Shown here piece after piece: positions 9,408-17,514 of a stretch of DNA of 64,000 nt. This stretch comes from Hymenobacter canadensis. Lineage in GTDB: Bacteria; Bacteroidota; Bacteroidia; Cytophagales; Hymenobacteraceae. The position numbers and the translations under genes are program-made. Under the pieces are notes generated by a model that saw nothing but the letters and a program-made list of their open reading frames with translations, was not told the origin of the DNA and ran no database searches. The stretch is taken from NCBI RefSeq assembly GCF_027359925.1, contig NZ_CP114768.1, forward strand, positions 310,001 through 374,000. The letters are read 5' to 3'. The first letter of the stretch is position 1, and every line of letters starts with the position of its first letter.

Positions 9408-11291
9408 TTACCGGCTAACCAAGAACCGGGTCTTTTCCCAGCCCAGGCCCGTGAAGAAGGTCAGGAAGTAGACGCCGGTGGGCAGATGATCCACCCGCAG
9501 CGCCGCCTGGTGGCGCACCGGGGCCGCGCGCAGCAGCACCTTACCCGCCGCGTCGGTGACGAACAGCTCCTGCACTTCGCCTTCCAGCTCCACGTGCAGC
9601 ACGTCGGCGGTGGGGTTGGGGTAGCACGACCAGGCGTAGCGCCGGCCGGGCCGGGTGGCGGGGGCCGCCGTGGTGTCGCGGGCGGCCGTGTCGCGGGCGG
9701 CCGTGTAGCGGCCGGAGAGCGTGCCGGGCCGGCGGCCGGCAGATTCGGCCGGCACTTGGCAGTCGGTGGTGGCGGCGTAGCGGCCGATGATCTTCACCAG
9801 CAGGGCGTTGAGCTGCTCCACCTCGAACCGGTCGGTGGTGGGCTTGAGGTGGGCGTTGCCCACGCCGCTGTCGTCGGTGAGAAACACGTAGGTGCCGTTG
9901 GTGGCCAGGGCCAGGGCGCGCAGCAGGTACTCAGTGCTTTTGTCGATGCCGCTGGCAGCCACGGGAATCAGGCGGATGCCCTGGGCGGCGGCTTTGCGCA
10001 CCGAGCGCTGCAGCGAGGCCAGCACCTGCGGGTTTTCGTGGGGCGGGGCGTCCAGAATCAGAAACAGCAGCCGCGCCCGGGCCTCGGGGGCCCAGGCCAG
10101 CTCGTTGATGGCCACATCCAGGGCCTGGTCGACCGCCTCGGGAAAGTCGCCTCCGCCGCTGGCCTGCTGGGCGCGCATGAAGTTTAGGGTCTGGCCCAGG
10201 TTGGCGCTCAGGTTGGTGTGGCGGGTCAGGTACTCGTCGCCGGCGTCGCGGTAGAACACGCTGCCCACGTTGAGCGTGACGCCGGTCAGCGAGTCGCGCA
10301 CCTGGCCGATAACGTCCTCCAGCTCGGCCTGCAGGTAGCGGATCTCGTCGCCCATCGAGCCGGTGGCGTCCACCACGAAGGCCACGTCCACCACGGCCGG
10401 CGTGCGGCAGGGCCGCGGCACCCGGATGGTGTTGAGGCCCTGCTGAAAGCGGGTGGGCTGACGCACGGTGTAGGTCTGCCCGTCCACCACGGCCTGCAGG
10501 CTGGCCACCTGCCCAGGGGCCGCGGCCGGCTTGGCCGTGAACAGGTTGCTCCAGAGCTCACACCGGCCGGTGTTGTCGGTGCGGGCCTGCCAGAGCAGCG
10601 AGTCGCGCTGGTCCTTGAGCTGCACGGCAGCCCCCACCACGGGGTAGCCGTCCTCGGTCAGCAGCTGGGCGGTGTAGCGCTCCAGAGGCCGGATGCGCCA
10701 CTGCTCGCCCCAGCGGCTCAACTCCTGCCGGGCAATGTCGGGCCACAGGTGCCACTTGCCGAAGTCGTTGACTTCCCCGGCCGTCAGCACGCCCGCGCCG
10801 GTTTTCGGTCCCGAAGAGCTGGTTTCACGCTTGGCCCGGGTGCTCAGCTCGGCGCGGGCCGGGGCCGCCAGGGTGCTGGCTCCCCGGATCCGTACGCCCG
10901 GCACGGCGCCCGTAACCATAGTTGCGGCGGCGCTGACGCGGCTTTCGCCGGCCGGAGCAACACCAGTCACCACTACTTCGGAAAGGGCTCTGGTATCGGC
11001 TTCCAGCCATACCGTTACCGAGTCGGGCCGGCCGGCGAGGCTGATTTCCCGGAAAACATAGCCAATCGAGGACACGAAAAGGCACGGGGCGCTGCCCGAG
11101 ACAACGAGCGTGAAGCGGCCCTGCGCGTTGGTGGAGACGCCGTTGGTGGTGCCCTTTTGCAGCACCGTGACCCCGGGCAGGGCCAGCCGGCTGGCTTTGT
11201 CGCGCACAATGCCCGAGACGGTGGTGGACTGGGCGGCGGCGCCCCGGAACAGGAGCAGCAGCAGAAGCAGCAGCGGAAGAGAGGTTTTCAT
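9408..11291 (-). CDS. T9SS-exported VWA-domain protein with carboxypeptidase-regulatory-like domain
   Basis: 627 residues. ATG at 11291 gives a clear signal peptide (MKTSLPLLLLLLLLFRGAAA). Residues ~20-105 are a CarboxypepD_reg-like domain (VSGIVRDKASRLALPGVTV) ending in an LSEVVVTG-type linker, as found at the front of TonB-dependent receptors but here without a barrel. In the middle, a von Willebrand A domain has the MIDAS motif DATGSMGDE. The last ~80 residues are a type A sorting domain (CYPNPTADVLHVEL ... GVYFLTFFT), so the protein should leave through the type IX secretion system and be anchored at or released from the surface. Probably adhesive or sensing; partner unknown. Confidence 0.85.
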   Translation of the reverse strand: MKTSLPLLLLLLLLFRGAAAQSTTVSGIVRDKASRLALPGVTVLQKGTTNGVSTNAQGRFTLVVSGSAPCLFVSSIGYVFREISLAGRPDSVTVWLEADTRALSEVVVTGVAPAGESRVSAAATMVTGAVPGVRIRGASTLAAPARAELSTRAKRETSSSGPKTGAGVLTAGEVNDFGKWHLWPDIARQELSRWGEQWRIRPLERYTAQLLTEDGYPVVGAAVQLKDQRDSLLWQARTDNTGRCELWSNLFTAKPAAAPGQVASLQAVVDGQTYTVRQPTRFQQGLNTIRVPRPCRTPAVVDVAFVVDATGSMGDEIRYLQAELEDVIGQVRDSLTGVTLNVGSVFYRDAGDEYLTRHTNLSANLGQTLNFMRAQQASGGGDFPEAVDQALDVAINELAWAPEARARLLFLILDAPPHENPQVLASLQRSVRKAAAQGIRLIPVAASGIDKSTEYLLRALALATNGTYVFLTDDSGVGNAHLKPTTDRFEVEQLNALLVKIIGRYAATTDCQVPAESAGRRPGTLSGRYTAARDTAARDTTAAPATRPGRRYAWSCYPNPTADVLHVELEGEVQELFVTDAAGKVLLRAAPVRHQAALRVDHLPTGVYFLTFFTGLGWEKTRFLVSR

Positions 11292-11456
11292 GGCAGCAGG
11301 CGGGCTGGGTGAATCCCGCCAGGCCGGCTTCTTCCGGGAAGCCGCGCCCGGCGGGCCTGCCAGTCTGATGCCGCGCCGATGCCGTTTGCACACGGCCGTT
11401 GCCGGTTTTTTTCTGCCGCCGCCTGCGGCCCGGTTGCGCGGGCCGCAAAAAAGTAA

Positions 11457-11503
11457 GCCCGGCCCCGTGCGGCCGCCGGACAGGCGGCCGCACGGGGCCG
11501 GGC
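11457..11503 (-). terminator. Rho-independent terminator after the 212-residue gene
   Basis: A perfect 21-bp GC-rich stem (11457-11477 with 11483-11503) and a 5-base loop. On the minus strand the stem is followed by TTACTTTTTT. It lies 15 bases beyond the stop of the gene at 11519-12157. Confidence 0.85.
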
Positions 11504-11518
11504 GGGGTGCGAGGGATA

Positions 11519-12157
11519 CTAGTGCGCGGTGACGCGGACGCGGGCTTTGCGACGGGGCTTGCGGCGGGCCCCCATCTCGGCCAGCAGATCAACAACCAGC
11601 TGCACGGGGCTTTCCTGCATCTTCTCGGCCAGGGCCTCAATGGCGCTCAGCGACAGCCGCCCCGGGTTTTGCTGGGCATCGGTCAGCGACTCGGCCCCGA
11701 TGCGCATCGTCCGGCACAGCTCACGCACGGTGAAGCCGGCCTTGCCGTCGGGGCGCGGGTGGTAGTGGATGATGCTGCTGAGCGTGCGCCTGGCGGCCGC
11801 CCGGGGCCGGGGCGCCGGGCCTGTGGACGCCTTCGCCTCGTCGGCCGGCACGTCGGCGTCCGCATCGGTGGCGGGCTGGGCGGGGCGGGCACCGTCCGGC
11901 CCCGACAGCGCCTCCAGATGCCGGGCCAGCCGGTGCAGGTCGTGCCAGTGCAGGAAGACCTGCTCGCCCTTCACCAGCAGATCGGGCTGCTGGCGCAGAA
12001 AGGCTTCCTCCAAGGTGGGCCAGCTCGGGTCGGGAAAGTACTGGGTGAGCCACTGCAGGGTGAAGCTCATGGCCTTGGCAATCAGCGGGGCCGAGGCCTG
12101 CCGGAAAGGAACGCGGGTGGGCGCGTCGGCGGCGGGAAGTCCGGTTTCAGTTGACAT
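11519..12157 (-). CDS. Plasmid-associated hypothetical protein, possible HTH-like C-terminus
   Basis: 212 residues, not assigned to a known family. Two parts are visible. The N-terminal half (FPDPSWPTLEEAFLRQQPDL ... HWHDLHRLARHLEAL) resembles the protein at 35087-35596 (FPTLSVTDFAQAFHAFQPDL ... LDYADLVRLTQRL), so the two are paralogs. The C-terminal ~70 residues (FTVRELCRTMRIGAESLTDAQQ then a basic RRKPRRKARVRVTAH tail) look like a Cro-type helix-turn-helix. A Pro/Ala/Asp-rich linker joins the halves. Last gene of a three-gene minus-strand cluster (12781 to 11519), partly duplicated near 35-37 kb, which suggests a plasmid maintenance or regulatory role. No function is claimed. Confidence 0.65.
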   Translation of the reverse strand: MSTETGLPAADAPTRVPFRQASAPLIAKAMSFTLQWLTQYFPDPSWPTLEEAFLRQQPDLLVKGEQVFLHWHDLHRLARHLEALSGPDGARPAQPATDADADVPADEAKASTGPAPRPRAAARRTLSSIIHYHPRPDGKAGFTVRELCRTMRIGAESLTDAQQNPGRLSLSAIEALAEKMQESPVQLVVDLLAEMGARRKPRRKARVRVTAH

Positions 12158-12213
12158 ATGGGTAACGGTGGGGTTAGCGTTTGATAAGGAGGGTAAGCTG
12201 GGAAGGAGCGACG

Positions 12214-12525
12214 TCAGTCGGCCCGTCCGCGGGCCGGGTGGGTGCGGTCTTGGCTGCCGTGCAGCAATTCGTGCTCGTGCCAGTCCTGGCGTAGCTGCCG
12301 GGCTTCGGCCTGCAGAGTCTTGCGGCGCTCATTAAGGGCTTCCAACAGCGTGCCGATCACCTGCGCGCCTGCTTCCCGTTCGATGGGGATGATCAGGGTC
12401 TTGGTTGCTGAGTGCAGCGTCAGGGCCGTGATGCCTTCCAGTTCCAGCGCCAGCATCTGGTGCTGCCAGGCCCGGACCGCCTTGCGGGCCTGGCGGATTT
12501 GGCGGAGTTGCTTGCTATACCCCAT
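12214..12525 (-). CDS. Small hypothetical protein of the duplicated plasmid cluster
   Basis: 103 residues from ATG at 12525 (MGYSKQLRQIRQARKAVRAW). This start overlaps the end of the upstream gene by 11 bases, which supports it. The middle is beta-rich (ALELEGITALTLHSATKTLI) followed by a helical, charged C-terminus (NERRKTLQAEARQLRQDWHE). A clear paralog lies at 37137-37430 (LALELEGI and LFALELEGI, EARQLRQDW in both). No family recognised. Confidence 0.65.
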   Translation of the reverse strand: MGYSKQLRQIRQARKAVRAWQHQMLALELEGITALTLHSATKTLIIPIEREAGAQVIGTLLEALNERRKTLQAEARQLRQDWHEHELLHGSQDRTHPARGRAD

Positions 12526-12781
12526 GGCTGGCCGAGGCAGTAGGAGTGGAGAGGTTGGCCGTCTGGCGGCGGGCCAGCACAGCGGGTAGCTCGGCCAGCC
12601 AGTGGGTGAGCTGCCCGGTATCCTCACATTCGTGGATGCGGTGGTTGGCCAGTAGCTGCTCCAGCGGAGAAAAGAGCGGGTTGCCGAAAAATGCGGCCGA
12701 CAGGGCGTTCCGAAGCTCTCCAGGCACAGGCTGCCTGGTTACATGAGTTTTCATGTACTTTTGGGATAAGGTTTCTAACAA
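12515..12781 (-). CDS. Small hypothetical protein of the duplicated plasmid cluster
   Basis: 88 residues starting MLETLSQKYMKTHVTRQPVP; the second Met at codon 10 is also possible. The segment LLANHRIHECEDTGQLTHWL recurs as LLANHHVHECEDAGQLAIWL in the relic at 37444-37566. First gene of the cluster, overlapping the next by 11 bases. Function unknown. Its 5' end faces the ribbon-helix-helix gene at 12985 across a spacer that holds repeated TACCATAA motifs. Confidence 0.6.
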   Translation of the reverse strand: MLETLSQKYMKTHVTRQPVPGELRNALSAAFFGNPLFSPLEQLLANHRIHECEDTGQLTHWLAELPAVLARRQTANLSTPTASASHGV

Positions 12782-12882
12782 ACCCTACCGTAGTGCCTGC
12801 GCTAACAGGTGCTATATCGGAGGCCAGTCGTTTCAGCGACTGGCCTCTTTTGCCTACTATCGGTTGGGTTACTCATCATGAG

Positions 12883-12943
12883 TACCATAAAAGTACCAAT
12901 ATTTTTATGGTATAGCAAGAGTGCCTTTCATAGAATACCATAA
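12883..12943. promoter_or_regulatory. Repeated TACCATAA motifs, candidate operators of the RHH protein
   Basis: TACCATAAAA at 12883-12892 is mirrored by TTTTATGGTA at 12903-12912 (perfect 10-bp arms, 10-base spacer), and a further TACCATAA sits at 12936-12943. The block lies about 40-100 bases before the ribbon-helix-helix gene and upstream of the divergent cluster. Small ribbon-helix-helix proteins bind such short repeated sites and repress their own promoters; that role here is inferred. Confidence 0.55.
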
Positions 12944-12984
12944 TTATATTGATATGAGGGTACCAGAGCCTTTATATTTACTTC

Positions 12985-13152
12985 ATGAAAAAAGATAAGT
13001 CCGAGCGAACAGGCAAAAAGCAGGTAGGTTTAGAGGTTACGGTTGAGGAAAAGGAGCTTGCTGAACGGGTTGCCAAAGAGCGAGGACTTGGTTTTTCTGC
13101 TTTAGTACGCTTGCTCATCAAGGACGAAGCACGGAGACTAGGATTGATTTAG
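12985..13152 (+). CDS. 55-residue ribbon-helix-helix protein
   Basis: ATG at 12985 to TAG at 13150-13152. The product starts MKKDKSERTGKKQ, then a beta-strand-like VGLEVTVEEKELAERVAKE, a GLGFSALVRLLIKDEARRL helix pair and LGLI. A strand, then two helices with a G-S-x-L-V-R turn is the ribbon-helix-helix pattern of CopG/Arc-like and plasmid partition (ParG-like) proteins. A basic N-terminal tail is usual. The candidate operators lie directly upstream. Codon use is more AT-rich than neighbouring genes. Likely a small DNA-binding autorepressor, perhaps of copy number or partition; no ParA-like ATPase is adjacent. Confidence 0.7.
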   Translation: MKKDKSERTGKKQVGLEVTVEEKELAERVAKERGLGFSALVRLLIKDEARRLGLI

Positions 13153-13438
13153 GTATAGTGTATTATCCCCGTACTCTACACATTGCTGGCGCCACGCCAC
13201 CGGCATTATCTCCAGGCAGGTGGTAGTTGAGTAGCCTTCCGCTGTAACCCAGGTAGACGTGTTGTTGATCTGCTACGTCCGCACTGCAGGATGCTTTTCC
13301 TGAAGACAGTAGCCTCTGTCCTTTTCACAAGGGAGATATCCGGTGGCCTGCCCTTGGTAGCGGCCTGTGGGCAGGCCATCGTGGCGACCAAGGGCGTACG
13401 AAAGGAGATGCAACAACGGCTTTCGTAGTAGCTACTGG

Positions 13439-13477
13439 AAACAGAAACGGCCACCCAATGGGTGGCCGTTTCTGTTT
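13439..13477. terminator. Strong hairpin terminator, probably bidirectional
   Basis: AAACAGAAACGGCCACCC (13439-13456) and its exact complement (13460-13477) with a 3-base loop, flanked by A-runs and T-runs on both sides. It lies 26 bases past the stop of the sorting-domain gene at 13503 and can also stop reads coming from the left. Confidence 0.8.
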
Positions 13478-13502
13478 GGGGAAAGTGTGTGCTTCGCCTG
13501 TT

Positions 13503-14294
13503 CTACCGCACCAGCACGAGGCGGGTGTGCAGGGGCTGGCTGCCGGGGCCGGTGACGCGCAGCACATAGGTGCCGGCGGGCAAGGTGGCCGGCAGCGTAA
13601 GCGGCAGCTGCTCGGCATCGGTCAGCGAGCGTAGGGCCTGGGTGTGATGCAGGCGCCCGGCGTTGTCGAGCAGCTGCAGCGTCAGGGCCTGGCCAGCGCG
13701 GCCGGTGAGCAGCAGCGTGACGGGCCGCGCCGGGTCGGCGGGGTTCGGGGCCACGGTGAGGGCCGCCGCGGGCGTGCCCAGGCCGGCGGCCACGCTCACC
13801 ACGCTGCTGTAGTGCAGCGTGCCGTCGGTGTCTTCCTGAGCAAGGCGGTAGTAGAGCTGGCGGGCCGGGGCGCTGGCATCCAGCACCGCGTAGCGCCGGG
13901 CCTGGGTGGTGGTGCCGGCGGCGGGCTGCGCCGCTACGCGGGTGAACGTGCGCCCATCGGTGCTGCGCTCCACGTGGTAGGTGCGGGCGTTCAGTTCCTG
14001 GGCCGTGGCCCACTGCAGCTGCACCCCGGCATTGGTGCGCCGGGCGCTGAAGGCGGTGAGCGTTACGGGCAGGGGGGCCGCCGAGAAGGCCCGGGCGGCG
14101 CTGTAGCTGGTGGCCACGCGCAGGCCGTCGACGAGCAGCTGGGTGGTGTTGGCACTCTGGCGCAGGGCCACTGAGCCGAGGTTGGCGGGGGCCGAGCTGG
14201 CGGCTTCCGTGCTGGTGGCGTCGGCCGTGGCGGGCTCCGTCTGGCCCGGGTTCACGTAGAGGCGGGCGCAGGTAAAGGCCTTCCCAAAACCCAA
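13503..14294 (-). pseudogene. C-terminal fragment of a T9SS-sorted surface protein
   Basis: An open frame of about 260 residues with no signal peptide. It begins in the middle of a beta-rich domain (ARLYVNPGQTEPATADATST ... QLLVDGLRVATSY), resembling the end of lamin-tail or laminin-type domains of large Bacteroidota surface proteins. Then comes a fibronectin-III-like block (VTLTAFSARRTNAGVQLQWA ... YYRLAQEDTDGT) and a type A sorting domain (TVAPNPADPARPVTLLL ... GTYVLRVTG). Only weak starts exist, and a terminator-like stem of the kinase gene lies directly upstream. Without an export signal it could not reach the type IX system, so I treat it as a severed gene tail. Confidence 0.65.
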
Positions 14295-14312
14295 CGGGGC
14301 GCAGTGGCCCCG
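14295..14312 (-). terminator. Short terminator-like stem after the histidine kinase
   Basis: CGGGGC and GCCCCG form a 6-bp stem with a 6-base loop 3 bases past the kinase stop. The minus strand continues GTTGGGTTTTGG. Weaker than the other terminators listed. Confidence 0.4.
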
Positions 14313-14314
14313 CT

Positions 14315-17083
14315 TTATTGCGGCAGCAGTTCTAGCAGCAGCTGGCCCAGGTCATCTTCCTCGTAGGGTTTGGTGAGGCAGGCGTTCATGCCGGCGGCCA
14401 GGTAGGCCATGCGGTCGGCATCGAAGGCATTGGCGGTGAAGGCAATGATGGGCAGGGAGGCCCGGCGCGGGTCGGCGCTGGCCCGGATGGCGGCAGCTAC
14501 TTCTACCCCGGTCAGGCCGGGCATCTGGATATCGAGCAGCGCCACGTCGAAATCCTGCTCCTGAAGCTGCGCCAGCGCGTCGAGGCCATTAGTGACGGCG
14601 GTTACCTGCATATCCCAGTTTTCGAGCACAATGATGGCGATGCGCTGATTGAAGAGGTTGTCTTCGGCCAGCAGCACGCGCAGCCCGCGCAGGCGCTCGT
14701 AGCAGATGGCCGGCAGGGCGGGGGGCGGGAACAGGCTGTCGGCCTCGGCGCGGGGCAGCAGCAGCTCGAACGAAAAGGTGGTGCCCTGGCCGGGCGCGCT
14801 GCGCAGCTCCAGGGTGCCGCCCATCTGCTCCACCAGGTTGCGGCTGATACTCAGGCCCAGGCCCGTGCCGCCGTAGAGCCGGCTGGTGTCGGCATTGGCC
14901 TGGGCATAGTCCTTGAAGATGTGGGCCTGCTCCACGGATGTCATGCCAATGCCCGTATCCGTGACCTGGAAGCGCAGCGTCAGCCCGGCGGGCGTGTCGG
15001 CCAGCACGTCGGCCCCCAGCTGCACACTGCCCTGATCGGTGAACTTGATGGCGTTGGAAAGCAGGTTGAGCAGCACCTGCTGCAGGCGGTAGGCATCGCC
15101 CAGCAGGTGAATGGGGGGCTCCGCCAGGGGAATAATGAGTAATTCGAGGTCTTTTTGCGCAGCCAGGGCGGCCACGGTTTGCCCGGCCCCTTGCAGCAGC
15201 AGGGCCAGGTCGAAGGGCGTGTGGTTGAGCGGCAGGGGCTGGGTGGTGATTTTGGCCAGGTCGAGCACGTCGTTGACCAGGGCCAGCAGGTGGCGGCCCG
15301 ACAGCTGCATCGTATTCAGATATTCCTGCTGGAGCACGGTGAGGTCCGTTTTCTGCAGCAGGGCGGCCATGCCCAGCACCCCGTTCAGGGGCGTGCGGAT
15401 TTCGTGGCTCATGCGGGCCAGAAAGAGCTCTTTGGCGAGGGCATTCTCATCGGCGTCACGCTTGGCCTGCTCCAGCGCCTCGCGGGCCTTTTTCACCTCC
15501 GTGACGTCGGTGCTGATGGAGAGGGTTGCCGGTTGGCCATCGGCCCGGGGCAGTGGGCGCTTGAACACGTCGTAGTAGCTGGTGCGCCCATCCTGGGTGG
15601 TATAGCTCATTTCGCGCCGCTGCGCCTGCTGCGTGCTGAAGACCTCCGCATTGAACAAGCGCGCCTGGCGCATTTCCTCGCGCACCATGGGGTTGCTGCT
15701 ATCGCGCCCGTACTGGTGTTCCTCGGCCATTACCTCCAGGTACGTTTTGTTGGAGAACAGCACGGTGCCATCCGGAGTCAACACGTAAACCAGGCTGGGC
15801 AGGGCGTCGACCACCTGCCGGATAAACTCCTCGCGCTCCTGCAGCTGCTGCTGCACCTGCTGCTGCAAGCGTTCGGCCAGCATGCGGGCCGTGATGTCGA
15901 TGCCCAGGCTCACCACCATGCGTAGTTCTTTCTCCGCCTGATAAATGGGCCGCACCTGCCACATCAACATCTTTTCGCGTTGCCGGGAATCGAGCAGGGT
16001 TTCCTCGTACACCACATCGGTTTGGGTGCGCACGGCCAGCTCGAAGTACTGCTGGCGCAATTCATTCAGCCAAGCCGGGTTCTGCTGGCCGTGCAGCGTC
16101 ACGTAGTCGGCCATGGGCAGGCCGATGACCTGCTGGCGTACGGCGGGGTCGGCAATAGCCGCCGGGTTGACGAACAGGCAATGGTAGCGCTCATCAAACA
16201 CCCCCAGCTCAATGGGCAGCGCGCTCAGGATGGTTTCGTAGAAATCGCGCTGAGCCACCAGTTGGGCTTCCGCCTGCTTGCGCTCGGTGATGTTGGTGAG
16301 GTAGAGCGTAACAAAAGCCTGGCCGGGCACGGCCACCGTCGTGCTCAGGTAGGTTTTGCCGTCTACCAGCAGCTCCTGCTGGTGCTCGGTGCTGCGCAGG
16401 GCGGCGGCGGCCAGGCCGGGCAGTATCTGCTGGGCCAGCAGGGAAGGCAGCAGCGGCCCGGCGGCGGTATTGGCGTACATCACCTCGCCGGTGGCCGCCA
16501 GTCGAAGGACGGAATTGGGCGTTTGCTGGGGCAGGTAGTGGGCCAGCATGCGCAGCTGGGCCTCGCGCTGGTTGCGCTCGGTTACGTCGCGGTAGCAAAT
16601 GAGGCGGCCGGCCCGTTCGGCGTCGAGCACCAGGTAGTCGAGCTCCAGGAAGCGGCCATCGGCCAGCATAAACTCCTCCCGGAGCACGGTGCGGCCCGCG
16701 GCGTTCATGGCCCAGGCGCGGGTAGCGAAGGCGGCCGGGTCGTGAAACGCCGGGCCAATGTCCACCGCCCCATACGGAATGATGCCGGCTTGGTCTGGTG
16801 GCGTCGGCGGCAGGCCAAACAGGTCCCAGAAGTACTGATTCACAAACCGGATTTGGGAATCATCATCGACCAGCACCAGCGCGACCTGCAGGTTTTGCAC
16901 CAGCGCCAGCAACTGCGCCTGCTGGCGCGTCGCGTCGGTGGCAGCAGCCAGGGCCTGCTGTTCCAGGGTGGCTACCCGGGCTGTCATGGCTGCCAGCTCG
17001 GCCAGGGTGTGGGTGTGGGCGAGCCGTTCGGCAGCCAGCTGTGTGGGGCAGTCGGCACCAGTAGCAACAAAGGATTGCGCCAT
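14315..17083 (-). CDS. Hybrid sensor histidine kinase / response regulator with PAS domains
   Basis: 922 residues from ATG at 17083 (MAQSFVATGADC); a longer frame exists but this start suits the coiled-coil N-terminus better. A coiled coil leads into four PAS-like modules, recognisable from repeated ends such as YRDVTERNQREAQL, LTNITERKQAEAQL, GIDITARMLAERL and STDVTEVKKAREAL. Next is HisKA with the H-box FLARMSHEIRTPLNGVLGMA, then HATPase_c (LLNLLSNAIKFTD, DTGIGM, GGTGLGLSISRNL). The C-terminal receiver has acidic residues in LLAEDN, phospho-acceptor Asp in VALLDIQMPG, and the Lys in LTKPY. No membrane segments, so a cytoplasmic sensor. No partner regulator is adjacent; its signal is unknown. 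Confidence 0.92.
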   Translation of the reverse strand: MAQSFVATGADCPTQLAAERLAHTHTLAELAAMTARVATLEQQALAAATDATRQQAQLLALVQNLQVALVLVDDDSQIRFVNQYFWDLFGLPPTPPDQAGIIPYGAVDIGPAFHDPAAFATRAWAMNAAGRTVLREEFMLADGRFLELDYLVLDAERAGRLICYRDVTERNQREAQLRMLAHYLPQQTPNSVLRLAATGEVMYANTAAGPLLPSLLAQQILPGLAAAALRSTEHQQELLVDGKTYLSTTVAVPGQAFVTLYLTNITERKQAEAQLVAQRDFYETILSALPIELGVFDERYHCLFVNPAAIADPAVRQQVIGLPMADYVTLHGQQNPAWLNELRQQYFELAVRTQTDVVYEETLLDSRQREKMLMWQVRPIYQAEKELRMVVSLGIDITARMLAERLQQQVQQQLQEREEFIRQVVDALPSLVYVLTPDGTVLFSNKTYLEVMAEEHQYGRDSSNPMVREEMRQARLFNAEVFSTQQAQRREMSYTTQDGRTSYYDVFKRPLPRADGQPATLSISTDVTEVKKAREALEQAKRDADENALAKELFLARMSHEIRTPLNGVLGMAALLQKTDLTVLQQEYLNTMQLSGRHLLALVNDVLDLAKITTQPLPLNHTPFDLALLLQGAGQTVAALAAQKDLELLIIPLAEPPIHLLGDAYRLQQVLLNLLSNAIKFTDQGSVQLGADVLADTPAGLTLRFQVTDTGIGMTSVEQAHIFKDYAQANADTSRLYGGTGLGLSISRNLVEQMGGTLELRSAPGQGTTFSFELLLPRAEADSLFPPPALPAICYERLRGLRVLLAEDNLFNQRIAIIVLENWDMQVTAVTNGLDALAQLQEQDFDVALLDIQMPGLTGVEVAAAIRASADPRRASLPIIAFTANAFDADRMAYLAAGMNACLTKPYEEDDLGQLLLELLPQ

Positions 17084-17514
17084 AAGAGTGGTACGAGTCG
17101 GCGCAGATTTATCAGCACCGATAAAAGGCACTAGCGTCCGGACTATTCCGAAATCACATGGGGACTTGAAGGTAGATTTTTTTACCGACAGGTCTTCCCC
17201 CAAAAGGGGTTCTTGTGGTAACGGGGCGGATGTACACGCTAAGGCTACAAATCCTCATCTCTGCTGTTTCAGCATAGGTTATGCGAGGCCCTTCTCAAGT
17301 AGGATTTCCCTTTCGATAGGCTACTCGCCCCCCCTGTATGCCTTGTAATCGGCCTTTTTTGGTCTGGTTTTCGGCCACCCTTTACTATAATCGGGCTTAG
17401 CGGGTAAATCTGCCCCGTTGCCACAGGAACCCCAACATAGAGAGGGAAGCAGGCAAGGAAAAGTTTTGCGGCTGAACGATACTGCTGCAACGGCCCCCCC
17501 TTTACCTGCGCGGG
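17084..17514. other. 431-bp spacer between kinase and umuC, no gene seen
   Basis: Contains the promoter region of the kinase and the 3' flank of umuC. Open frames here are short and unlike proteins. No repeat or clear terminator was recognised. Confidence 0.4.

Noticed and set aside
10218..11312. 364-codon open frame opposite the VWA protein
   Set aside because: Gly/Ala/His-rich composition typical of antisense reading of high-GC genes.
15980..17134. 384-codon open frame opposite the histidine kinase
   Set aside because: It has no recognisable motif and runs antisense to well-defined PAS domains.
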